A stretch of 15,113 bases of DNA, from positions 84,454 through 99,566 of the forward strand of contig MU646384.1 of assembly GCA_026770585.1 (NCBI GenBank), given 5' to 3'. The notes beneath the pieces are model-generated. The model was given only the letters and a program-made list of their open reading frames with translations. It did no database searches and was not told the origin of the DNA. Position numbers and translations under genes: made by a program. Source of the stretch: Baffinella frigidus (lineage: Eukaryota > Cryptophyceae > Cryptomonadales > Baffinellaceae). Below, one piece after another: positions 1 to 10,900 of the stretch (the first letter of the stretch is position 1; each line of letters opens with the position of its first letter).

Positions 1-65
1 GTGACAGAGCGAGAGGGCGAGCGAGAGAGACAGACAGAGGGGAAAAGAGGGAGAGAGAGAGTCGG
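1..65. repeat. GA-rich simple sequence
   Basis: The first 65 bases are almost entirely purine (GAGA/GAGAGG runs broken by GACAGA). This is low-complexity sequence with no coding evidence. It lies beyond the 3' end of the minus-strand gene. Confidence 0.7.
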
Positions 66-443
66 GGTGAGCCGACACCCGTGACCCCCCAACAGGGCGA
101 GAACGGCAAACACTCCCTCGTGTCCCTCATCTGCCGAAATGTTTTCAAAAAGTTTCCTAAGAAAACTTAGCGCCTGGTCCCTCAAGGCTTGAATTGTGCG
201 CACCAGGGTTTCCCGGAGCTTAAAAATCGGGGGTTTCTCGGATCGTCAAGGTCCAAAAACCAAAATTGTTCAGCTTAGCGAATCTGACAAGCTGATTATT
301 TTTATAAGATTCGTTCAGGGGCGGCCGAGCCCAACAAAGTCAAAGTTGACGCCGTCCTTTCAGGAAGACGAGAGCAGATAAGTGGTATCACACAGGCACA
401 GCCCTTCAGCAGGCTTGCTCGCTAAACCCATCCAGCATCTGCC
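66..443. other. Unassigned flank 3' of the minus-strand gene
   Basis: I see no supported gene here. A 61-codon open frame at 196-381 (+) has no recognisable domain, splice context or codon pattern. Mildly AT-rich patches (140-170 and 290-310) could be the 3' flank of the minus-strand gene that ends at 444, but no polyadenylation signal can be named. Confidence 0.4.
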
Positions 444-1255
444 CTATCTGACAGTCCCACGTCGGTTGACCCATTGGAGATTTCCCCGATACGGCGAAAG
501 GTTAAGGGTGTAACGTTGCCCGGTAGTGGCATCGATCATCCTGGTGCAAACCCTTCCCGGTTCAGTAAGCCGTGTGCACTCCCCGACCTTCATCTGCCGC
601 AACCGCCGTGTTTCAAGAAATGCACACGGTGCGAGAAAGGAGGGAAGCTGGCACGCGTTCGTACTTGCATTTCCTGCAGGAAATCCATGGTTGCAAGTCT
701 GGTCTGCTCCTCCTTGGCGGATCGTGCGGGCCGCGCCCCCTCTTCCCACCCCCCCTCGAAGTGCCGCCGCTGCCCCCCCTCTCCAGCCTCAAAGTGCCGC
801 CGCTCCGCCGCCTCTCGACCGTCGCCCGCCTCCACACCAGTTTCGAGCGGCGCCAGCCCCTTCCTGTGCCCGGTCGAAAACGAACCGCCCAGGAACGTCT
901 CGTCACGCACCAGCGGCACTCCCTCGCTGCTGAGAACCCGCCCGAATCGGGGAGAGAAGTGCGCCGTTCCGCCTGACTTTGTGGGGCTCGGGTGGTCTGG
1001 CTTTGTTGGGCTGAAAACCGCAGCGCCCGTGGCCCTGGACGTCCTCTCCGCATCGCCAGGAGGATGCGCGCTCGTCGAGTCCAGCGGCTCCAGCGGTGCA
1101 CTGCTTACAGCCTTGGCGAGGTCACTGGATGACCTGTTAACCACCGACGGGGCTGCTGCGAGAGTTGGAGACGGCTGGGGCGCTGCTGCGCTCAGGCCCT
1201 TGGTCGCTGCCTCCATGCGCTGGCGCCGCAGCTGCTGTGTCAGGGTCTGCCGCAT
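444..1255 (-). CDS. Hypothetical protein, two exons (minus strand)
   Basis: Proposed structure is complement(join(444..593, 665..1255)), about 246 residues. Exon 1 runs from the first in-frame ATG (1255) to a GTACGA donor at 664. A 71-nt intron ends in TTGCGGCAG at 594. Exon 2 begins ATGAAGGTC in the same phase and stops at TAG (444-446). The N-terminal 120 residues are Ala/Ser/Pro/Thr-rich and look disordered. A short duplicated R-R-H-F-E-(A/G)-G motif lies around residues 150-170. The C-terminal 50 residues (MKVGECTRLTEPGRV..., DATTGQRYTLNLSPYRGN) look globular. No family is recognised. The opposite strand is also open here (474-2198), so strand choice rests on the clean intron and more protein-like C-terminus. 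The frame stays open upstream to about 1367 but has no earlier ATG. It is divergent from the SAP gene. Confidence 0.45.
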
Positions 1256-1487
1256 CGTGGACGACGAGCGGCGCTTTGGATGGTGTGTGTGGCGAGGAAA
1301 GAGAGTTGAGAGTGGGGTGGAGCCCTCTGGAGGAGAGCGCCGTTGGCCACGCCAGGTGATTTTAGGCTATTTCTCAATCGCAACGTTTCAGTTGGTTCAG
1401 CCCGACAAGAAGAATTCTTTTTTCCCCAAGAACGGGCCCGCCTCTGTGCTTTTTGAATTTGATTTTTGCAGGGTGAAAAGAACAGAG
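1256..1487. promoter_or_regulatory. Putative divergent promoter / 5' UTR region
   Basis: About 230 bp separate the two proposed start codons (minus at 1255, plus at 1488). The part from 1362 to 1475 is clearly more AT-rich than the flanking coding DNA. A TTTTTGCAG|GG sequence just upstream of the plus-strand ATG resembles a splice acceptor, so the main gene may have a 5' UTR intron. No TATA box or named element can be assigned. The promoter role is inferred from the head-to-head layout. Confidence 0.35.
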
Positions 1488-1940
1488 ATGCCCCGCTCGG
1501 TGCTGCTGCTCGCGCTGGTCGGGTGCGTGGTTCACTGTCAAGGAGCACGGAGTTGGGGGTTCGGACGGGTCAATGTGGCGCTGCGGCCGTCGTTGCAGCT
1601 CGCGATGTCCTTGCGTGGTGGCTCGGATACGGTTGGGGATCCATACAAGTTAAAACACGCAGACCTTTGCAATGAGCTCAAGAAGCGTGGGCTGAGCACC
1701 AAAGGGCTCAAGGACGAGTTGGCCAAGCGCCTCTCTGATGGCATCCGCGATGGCGCCTCTTCGTCCGGGTCGCAGAAGCGCTCTACCCCCCCTGAGGATG
1801 ATGGCGATGTGAGGCACGGAACATCGAAGCATGCCAAGTTCGACAACGCCAAGTTCACGGAGGACTTCGAAGGCGGCGCCCCCGCGCAGGGGGATGTCAT
1901 CATTGGCGCGGGCGAGAACGCGGCACCGGGCGGTGAAAAG
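1488..1940 (+). CDS. Exon 1: signal peptide, transit-like region and SAP motif
   Basis: Encodes 151 residues. Residues 1-20 (MPRSVLLLALVGCVVHCQGA) form a typical signal peptide: basic n-region, hydrophobic core, small residues at the end. Residues 21-45 carry several Arg and Ser, no acidic residue and an L-R-G-G end, as in transit peptides behind signal peptides in secondary-plastid algae. Residues 53-86 match the SAP motif (L-x-x-x-D-L-C-N-E-L-K-K-R-G-L-S-T-K-G-L-K-D-E-L then A-K-R-L), a helix-turn-helix that binds DNA or RNA. Residues 87-130 are polar and likely disordered. G-D-V-I-I-G-A-G-E near 135-143 probably starts the first repeat module. The donor after GGTGAAAAG is GTGATA (1941), phase 0. 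The frame is open back to 474, but the signal peptide argues strongly for the ATG at 1488. Confidence 0.8.
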
Positions 1941-4900
1941 GTGATAGCAACCATCCATTGCCTTTCCCCCTTTTCTCACCTCATCCAAAACAAGCCAGTG
2001 CACAACAACATTTCGCGTATGATTATAGGGGCGAGTTGGCGCTGCAACAAGATGGGCCGGGTGGTGCTGCAGCGCACTTCCACCCTCACCGTACGCACAC
2101 GGTCCGTCACTATTCCATCCCCTCTCAACTCGACGATCCACCACCCCGCCAGATCCCGCACATTCCCCCAGAAACCCCCAAAGTGTAGCACTCTCTGATG
2201 ACACATCATCCTACTACCCTTGCAGATTCGCCATATCATCACCCGAGTTCGTCCCGTGTGCCTGGATGCGTGAACGCGGACCCATGCCCCTCCGGGCGGC
2301 GACACCCGAGTGTGCCCCGTGTGCCGTCATGCGTGAACGCGGACCCTTGACCCTCCTCTGGGCGGCGGCAGGCGGCGGTCAAAGTGCGGGGAGATGAGGA
2401 CACCATCCGGGTGCGCGCCCTACCCTCAGCCACCCGAATTTTACCAGATCGTGCCCTGTAGTAAATTTCACAGGAGGTACACCTCAGGCGTGTACCTCCG
2501 GGGGGGGGGCCCCCGCACACCACTTGAGACAACAATAGGGCCCTAGGTAAGACTACATACAGTAGGGTCCTAGGGTGCATTATGAGGCTCTTCTGAGGGG
2601 AGTTATCAGTATCGGTTTTATCGGCTGGCGGCTGATAAATTGCCGATCTCCGATAAGTTATCAACCCCCAGCCGATAAACCCACCCCAGGGGGGGGGGGG
2701 TAGACAACTCCACCTCGATCTGACTCACTTGAGGTGGCTGGTGGTACCCTCTCGGCAGCAACGTGGTCCAGACTGAGGCTCCAGACTGAGGCACCACGGA
2801 GTTTGGGTGTGGGGTTGGGTGGTTAGGGTCGAGAGTCGAGCCGGGAATGCCCTGCATCACACCTGCCTTCACGGACTCTGAACACTCACCACTTAACCTT
2901 GAACGCTAAACCCCAAACTCTACAACGTTGACCCTGAACCCGGAGAGTCGCTCGACCGTTAACTAACCCGGATTTTTTTAGGTGTCCCGGACGGTAACTG
3001 GTCCAGGCAGGCTGTGTGTCAGGGAAAGCTCCAATCGGTTGAAGCTCCTATCGATCAGGCTGTGTGCCAGGAAAAGCTCCAATCAGTTATCAGGCATGGG
3101 AGTCTCTTCTGACGGCATCAGGCATGGGAGTCTCTTCTGACGTGCTCTCCCGCATGCGCAGATCTACAACTGCTACCACCTCAAGGACAACTGCCGCCTC
3201 GCTGGCTTCAGATGGGACGCGGTTGACCCTCTTTCCCACACTCCCAGTAGATAGGCCCCCAAAGTCCCAAGTGAATTTACTTTGGAGTCCGCATAAACTT
3301 GCATCCGTAGGCTCCCTTAAAGCCTAGATACCCACACCGTACGCTGGTTGACTAACCAGGGCAGGTTGTGTGTACCAGGACGAGACCTGGTCCGCTTGTT
3401 CTCAAAAGTGGAGGAAACCTTGTTCTCAAAAGTGGAGGACACCTCTCTGTGGAGGGTGTTGCCGTGCCGTGCACGTATCAGGCTTGCATGACGGACTTTG
3501 CCAAACCGAACAGCACCTGGAATTTCCCCTCGTTGCTTGTTCTTCGAGAAGAACAAGCAACGAGGGGGAATTGAAGAACAAGCAACGAGGGGGAATTCCA
3601 GGTGCTGTAATTCCCCCTCGTTGCTTGTTCTACTGCCCGATTGCGGCCTCGGCGGAGCAGCCCCTGCACTGATCTCAGAAGCAACATGTTCCCAATTCTG
3701 TCAGGTGGTGGTTTCTTTGCATTGGTCTCTTAACTGGTCGTTACTGATGTCTCTCTCCCGGGACAGGACGAGAAGGCGTGGACGGTGAACTAACCCTAAC
3801 CCCTAGCCCGTCACCCTACACCCTGAACCCGAAACCCGAACCCCGAACCTCGAAGCCCCAACCGCACTGGAGGGGACGAGAAGGCATGGGTGATGCCGAC
3901 ACCCCCTCGATCCTTGTTCTTTGCTACGGAACCACCCATTGCAGCCGGGGGTGGAGCAACCCATGCACTGATCTGATCTCAGGAATCACGAGCACTAATT
4001 CCGCCCGGTGTCGCCTTCCTTCCAGGAATTCGTAACCTGACCGTTACGTATGTTTTTCTCCCGGGACAGGACAAGAAGGCGTGTGTGATGCACTCAACCT
4101 CATCCCATAACCCTTCAATCCTCAACCCTGAACCCGAAACCCGAAGCCCGAAACCCGAAACCAAAAACACTAAGCCCCAACCCCCACCGGACAGGACGAG
4201 TTAGGGTGCAGGGTGTAAGGTGTAGCTACTGCAAAGCCGCAGGGGAAGTCTCAATTTCTCTGGACACGACACTATTGTTGCCTTTTGACGATTTTTGGTC
4301 ATGTCCTAGGGGCAGAAATTGCCTTTTGAGGTGAAAATGGCTCCAAAGTAGCGGACACCAGAGTGTCCGCTACTTTTTGACACTTCCGCTGGGGCTTTCT
4401 AGTAGAGGGTGTAGGGTATAGGGTATCTGACCCCGGTGGCCCCCACCGGACAGGACGAAAAGGCGTGGGTGATGAACCAAACCCTGACCCCTAACCCGTC
4501 CCCCTACACCCTGAACTCGAAACCCTAAGCCCCAACCCCACCGGCCGATAGTCCTGAATCCTGTGGTCATTGATGTACGGCCTGTTTTCGCTGGAGAGGA
4601 ATCTCAGATTGGCTCATAACCTGTGCGTGTTCATTCTCTTCCTGGAGCAGGACGAGAAGGCGTGGTCAATGCCGACAGATCGGGCCAAGATCCTCTTGCG
4701 GGAGAGCGATATCGACTCCATCCAGGTCCATCCCACACGAGAATGCCAGAGGGGCTAATTTAGGTCCATCCTACACGAGAATGCCAAAGGGGCCTATTTA
4801 GGTTCATCCCACACGAGAATGCCAGAGGAGCCAAGAAGCAAGACCCAAGAAGAAATCGCCAACGAGCAATAATCTAAGAAGAGTGGGGCGGCCCACACGA

Positions 4901-7900
4901 GAATGCCAGAGGGGCATATTTAAAACCGAAATGTAGCCAGTGTGTAGTAACGTTCACTGATTTTGGAGCCATGCTAGTAAAAAATAGACGCTCTTGCGGG
5001 AGATCGACATCGACTCCATCCAGGTCCATCCGCCTCCCTCCCGCTTCGTGATTTCTCTCCAGCTTCTTGATTGCTCTTTCGCTTCTTGATCCTTCTCGAC
5101 CGTGATTACTCTCGATTTCGCCTGGAATTGATTGCTCTCGATTACTCTTGGAAATGAGCCATGGGAAAGTCTGCGAGGCGATAGGCCCACCTCGGATCTA
5201 TCGCCTCCCTTTTGACTGCACACAGTTGAATAACTGCGGGTTGACTCTCGACTAAGTGCAGCTTTGCCTGGCTCCCACCTTGTCTGAGATATGATCAACC
5301 GATCTGAGATACGAGATATGGAAAGCAAACCCATCTTTCTCACAATCGGAGGGCGTCGGCCAGGTGGATGCAGTGGTGGAGTTGCAAAACCTGCCATGAA
5401 CATTTCACATACGCCGACACCAATTCAGAAACGTCGCCTCGCTCGTGCTGCTTCCACTCGATAATGCTAGAGGGCCCTATTCAAAACCTGGTACAAAATA
5501 CGTGCGTGGGCGTCTCAGCTGAAACAAAATCGTAGAGCGAATTGAGGGTGTCGAGAGCGAATTGAGGGTAGAGCGAATTGAGGGTGTCGAACGTAGAGCG
5601 AATTGAGGGTGTCGAACATGTGGATGCCGTGAGGTTTTCGAACAGAGGCTAGACCATAAGTCCTTGAAATTGAACCTTCTGTGTTGTAAAATGGGCCTTA
5701 TTTCGTCGGTTTGGTGCCTTACCACCACCTGTCCTCGGGTCAGATTGAAAAGACTTTTGGAGGGGGGTCAACAGTGAGGGTGTCGACGGTGTCGAACAGG
5801 GAGGACGAAGTGAAGGTGTTTTTGACCGCTCTTGCTAACAATGTGGGGGGGTTGGATAGGTGGATGCAGTGGTGGAGTTGCTCGTGTCCGAGTACGGCGA
5901 AGCTGCCCAGGTGCCCCCCACTTTGCCGTATCACCGCAGCCACGCCAGAGTCTTGGAAGGGTTCGTCAAAAGTTCATTCCGCCTGAAGGCAGTGGTTTTC
6001 AAAAGTCAACGAACGTATCCCGATACGTTCTAACAACAATCAACCCCCTCCTGCGCTCTGGCGTGGAGGGCGGTGCGTGTTGTTTTTTGCGAGTATCCCG
6101 AGAATCTTTTGCACTTTTGCCGAATTATGCTATCGCCAAGTGTCAATGTGCCATGGCCTCCCATATGCTTCTCCCAAAGTGGCCAATGCATGGTCCAAGC
6201 AACGGAACCCACACAGCGGGCTTCGAAGGGATATTTGGCCCAAATCGGGCCACCTTTCCGTTACCTTATCCGTAGGAGCCCTCCCTATGTCCCTATGGAT
6301 TTGCTACCGTAGATTCCTAGGTCTCATCGCTTAGGGGTTATTCAAAATCCCGTCGAGGTCCGCTGTGTGGAGGGGGCTCGTAACCTCTTGCGTGGCGCTC
6401 ATCGGGCGGAACAACTTCACGATTCTGAAAACACTGGGGGGGGGTGCAGAAAGCGGCAGGCGACGCCCCGAAGGAGCAAGAGGCGATGGTCGTGGAGGTG
6501 TCTGATGGCACTGTGCGCGTGGCTGGCGGCACGTGGAACGTCCGCAACGCGCTCCGCACCGCTGGGTGCCTCACCTTCCCTCTCCCTCCCTCTCTCCCTC
6601 TCTCCCTCCCTCCCTGCCTCCATCTCTCTCCATATCTCCCTCTCTCGCCCTCTCTCCCTTTCTCCGCAACGCCCTCCAAACTGCTGGGTACCCCGCCCCT
6701 CCTCCTCCACCCCCTCCCTCCCACCTACACCTACACCTCCCACCCCGTTCAGTACCCTACACCTACACCTACACCTACACCTACACCTACACCTACACCT
6801 ACACCTACACCTCCCCCACCCACCCCGTGCAGTTCCCTGATGGGCACTGCCGCGCCCCTGTCCCACGCGCGTGGGTCTGTCGGAATGCCACGGAGTGTCT
6901 GCGTTGGAACACTCTGAGATGTTACGGGGGCTGGCGTACGGTGTTAGAATACTGCGGGACCTACGGCTCCTGCGGACGACTCGCTCCCATAAGGTCATTT
7001 TTGTGTGTGCATTCTTCTCTTTCCAGGAGGTGGTTGTGTGTGTACATTTTTCTCTTGTTTGGCGCAGGTTCCCCTGTGCTATTCGACAAATACACGCCCC
7101 CCCCCCCCAGTGCTATCTGACGAATAAACGGAGCTACCCCCGGCAGGTTCCGGTGGGACCCCCAGACGGCTGGCTGGGCCTGTGCCGAGGCTCCAGTCCG
7201 GTCGTGGCTTGCCTCGGTATCACCCCTGCCCCCCCTCGTGTCGTGTGCATCTGTCAAAGCTATCGCATCTGTACCAGGGGTGGCCGGTGAAACCATCAAA
7301 ACACTGCACCTCGGGAGGGCGGAGGTGGGTCAGGGGGCGGTGTCGGGGTGTGGCTCGGGAGAAATGTTTACAACTACCAGCACGGTCGCTATGTATGCAC
7401 CCCCACGAAGGCTGTCCAACACCTAGAGGAATGGTGTTCGCACTTTGGGTGCTGTGCGTGAGCGGTGCACCGCGTGGGTATGTCCCCTAAACCCTAAACC
7501 CTGAACCTCAACCCTGCTAACCCCTCAACTCTGAACCTCAACCCTCAACCCTAAACTCTGAATCCCAACCCTCGACCCTGAACGCTGGCGTGGCGCGTGG
7601 CAGGCGGGGCGGGAGGTACAGGAGGATGACGTCGGGCAGGACTTCCAGGTCTCCTCCCCTCTCTCACTCACGCTCACCCTTTCTCCCTCCTCTCTCTCTC
7701 TCCCCCTCTCTCCCTCCCTCTCACGGGTCGCTTCTCTGATTCCTATCCGGGGTTGTCGCGTGGTGGTACCCTCTGTATGACATCCAACTATGGTCCCATC
7801 CAACTATGGTCCCCCCCAGACGTAGAACCGGGAGGTGCGGGAGGACGACGTCGGACAGGACTTCCAGGTTCCCCACAACCACGCTGGAATCACGCCAGGG

Positions 7901-10900
7901 ACCGGTGCATTTGCGCGCCGGCGGGCTCGTAGTACAGCCTACACGGCCGTGCTAACAACCTTCAGGGCTCCGACCCAAGTACAGCGTTCAAGGCCCTGGG
8001 TACAGCATTCCAGGCTGTCAGTACCGCCTCCAGTACAGCCTTCTTGGCTCCAAGTACCACCTGTTTGTACCGAGAACTATCTGGGGGTGTCACGTGGTGT
8101 TGTCCCATGTATGGTCCCCCCATCGGTATCACCACGAGGGAATCACGTCAGGGGAGGCTGTATTTGCGCACCGTTTTTGTGTGCCGGGTATGGGAGCTGT
8201 TCGAGGTCAACCGGGGATGGGAGGCCGCGCCCCGGGGGAGGCAGTGGCTGAGACGCGGAACGTCCCCACCATCCACACACGCTGCCGCACGGCACACGCT
8301 TAAATCCGACCCACGCCGCCCTCAACTCTACAAATCCTCGACCCTAAATCCTAAATCCTGAACCCTAAACCCGGCACGGTGCATGCCCCTCCCCCCACCT
8401 CGAAGCTTGGCCCCCACCCACTCCACCCCAACCCCAAAATCCGGAACCATCAACCTCAAACCCCACACCCTAAACCCTAACCCCTGAACCGGCGAGCGCA
8501 GGAGGCACTAGTCGAGACGCTAGAGGAGAACACGGACGTCCCCGCAGCGCCCCACACCGCCCTTCACCCTGCAACCCCTCAACCCGAAGCCCGAAACTAT
8601 AAACCTCAAACCCCAGACCCTAAACTGTAACCCGGTGCGCTCAGGAGGCAGTGGTGGAGACGTTGGAGGAGAACAAGGACGTGCCTGCAGCCCCCGCGCG
8701 CTCGCCCGAGACAGCGATGCCCCCGACCATCGTCGTGGAAGGCGATCAGGTGCGCTGCCGAGCGAGCAGGCCACAGTCCATCTAGACGTAATCCGTAGGC
8801 CCTACCGTAGGGACATAGGGGGTTCCTACGGAAACGCCGATGTCGATTTTTGGCCGTGGCTTTTGATGTCGGCGCGCTCGCCCGAGACAGCCATGCCCCC
8901 GACCGTCGTCGTCGAGGGCGGTCAGGTCCGTCTGAAATAGTTTCTACAGGATCGTTGATCCTATTTTATCCCGCGAAAACGGTTAGGTTCGCTAGGCGCC
9001 CTCCTGCAGCCCTCCTAATTGAAGACTACCAGGTGTGGTGGAACCAAGTATGATAACGGTTTAATTGTGCAAGGCCGCATTGGTATTGCCACCACTTATC
9101 CTGGACATCCGCGTCACGGTGTCCGATGCAGCTTACCGAAACCTGTTTGTTCCCGCTCGAAAACCATCAGGCACCTGATGGTCGGAACACTCGGCGGGAA
9201 GTTGGCGTGCGGTGCTTGACTGAACAGTCGACAGTACGGTGAAAAACGATTCCACCGTACTGTCGACTTGGCCAGGCTTCGAACATCCTGGCACAACACC
9301 CGTGGCGCGCAGGTGGTGGTGGGGAACAGCTACCACTTCAAGGACCAGCTAGTTGGCGTGCTTGACTTCTTCCTCTTCTTCTTTATTACTCTCGATACCG
9401 GCCCTGAATGAAGCCCTTGAGCCTTGAGTTGAGTGATATAAAAGTCCTTGAAGTCTTCAAGGAGGGTTATCACTCCCACGAGCCTCACGCGTTTCTTCTC
9501 CCCCGAGGACCCTACAGTAGGCCTATACCTTTGGCCCTACGGTGGTCCTATCAAGGCACGGTGGCATCGGCTAATAATTTCCGGTGAAACGGAAGGTGGT
9601 GGTGCGGAACAGCTACGCAAGGCTCACAGGTGTTGGTAACAATTTCACCCTACTGAGAGGACTGTCCAGACTTCGACATTCCTGACAAACACCCGCGGCG
9701 TGAAGGTGGTGGTGCGGAACAGCTACGACATCAAGGACCAGCTCCGCGGCATTGGCTTCCGTTTCAACGCCGATTCCAAGGCCTGGTGCTCCCCTGTCGA
9801 AGATGTACACCCCCTCCCCCCTCTGCGCCCCTGCCAACTTCAGGGTTTTGGTGAGCCATAACCTGATCCCTTTCCGCGTGTAGCCGAGGAGGTACATGCG
9901 CCGTTCCAGGTGGTGCAAATCTAGGGATCTCATCCGGACGAGTATTTTGACAAAATACGATTTTAAAAGTATTTTCAGCGAAAATTACCACACAATTTGT
10001 CCGTACTTTTAAAAATGGTCACGTCCGTGTAGTAAATTTCGTTGCAAATCAGATCGGAGATCCCCGTATTTTGTTAAAAAACTCGCCGCGATTAGATCCT
10101 TGGGGGTGTCCTCGGGGCCGTGGGCGACGCCTCTCAGGCAACAGCCCACAGTCTCACGACCTCAGTGCTCGCTCCTCCCCTCTTCCAATGAAAACAGCCT
10201 TTTTAAAAGGCAGAACCCTGGGCTCTGCTTCCAAGAACCGTTGGTTCCACCGCCAACGGTTCCACCGAGTCATTACAATCAAGTACACGGAGGCACACGG
10301 GGGGTTCAGGGTTTGGGTGGTAGGGTCGTCGGTTGGGTCTGGCGGGTCTGTCCCGGGAGGTCGCAGCTTTCCGGCAACCCCTGATGCAAATAGGGGCGTC
10401 TGCTTCGTCCCGCTGGCCTGTCGGCCACCACTTAGCAGCCACCGGGGGGCTTCACGGATACAGTCCATCTACACGGATACAGTCCATCTATACAGTCCAT
10501 GCAGCCACGGATACAGTCCATCTGTACAGTCCATGCAGCCACCGGGGGGCTTCACGGATACAGTCCATCTGTGCTAGAATCGTATCCATCGCTGTGGGTT
10601 CCGAATGGACTAGCGCTCGGCAGTCTACAAGGTGCCGCTTTGGGGTCACTCCTGGTGCATATCGGGGCGTCGGGTCCCTTCCGTTGGACCGTCAACCGAA
10701 TGGACTGGCGCGAGCCTCTAAGTATGAGGGGCTGCACTGCCTGAGGGGCCTCCGCATGCGTAGCTGCCCAACCCCGCCATGACCTGGCGGAAGGCCGCCT
10801 GGTTCCACCTCGGGAGACGCCCTGTCTGTTGCCCCGCCAGCCCCGGAGGGGACGCGCACTCTTGGAGGCTGGCGAGGTGCCGGTGGCACGGGTGTCACTG

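Larger units (their letters stand above)
3640..4560 (+). repeat. Tandem array of about 300-bp units carrying the exon 3 acceptor
   Basis: Units share, in order, GCAGCC/GGAGCA with CTGCACTGATCTCAG, a TTACTGATG/GTTACGTATG stretch, the acceptor CTCCCGGGACAG, an exon start reading D-(E/K)-K-A-W, and a telomere-like tail ending AAGCCCCAACC. Starts of the D-E-K-A-W word lie at 3767, 3875, 4070, 4195 and 4454, ahead of the full exon at 4651. The copy at 3875 has lost the AG, the one at 4070 has W to C, and the one at 4195 is broken after D-E. These are degenerate partial duplications of the exon 3 boundary. Confidence 0.75.

Noticed and set aside
474-1487. Plus-strand open frame continuing into exon 1 (total 474-2198)
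   Set aside because: The part before 1488 is low-complexity Ser/Pro/Arg-rich, the signal peptide starts cleanly at 1488, and the opposite strand gives a spliced gene with good boundaries. A GC-rich shadow frame explains it.
2236-2700. Module exon within intron 1
   Set aside because: No N-S-Y/K-D-Q-L or K-A-W word was found in any plus frame. Exon 1 joins directly in phase to exon 2.
4954-5403. 149-codon open frame on the minus strand
   Set aside because: It overlaps plus-strand exon relics at 4988 and 5364 and a CTTGATT-type repeat region, and no domain is visible.
5477-5728. Minus-strand frame with repeated R-S-T-L/I-R-S-T
   Set aside because: It is a translation of the GAGCGAATTGAGGGT minisatellite.
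6338-7120. Several long open frames on both strands (Arg/Gly-rich, Ser/Pro-rich, Thr/Tyr-rich)
   Set aside because: They are translations of the CT tract and the CTACAC microsatellite. Only the 6450-6565 frame carries module similarity.
7486-7582. A true chromosome end
   Set aside because: Units are degenerate, short, repeated at many internal places and flanked by exons, so they are interstitial.
10071-10782. Open frames of 149-168 codons (+)
   Set aside because: They read through the ACAGTCCATC minisatellite in two frames without protein-like features.
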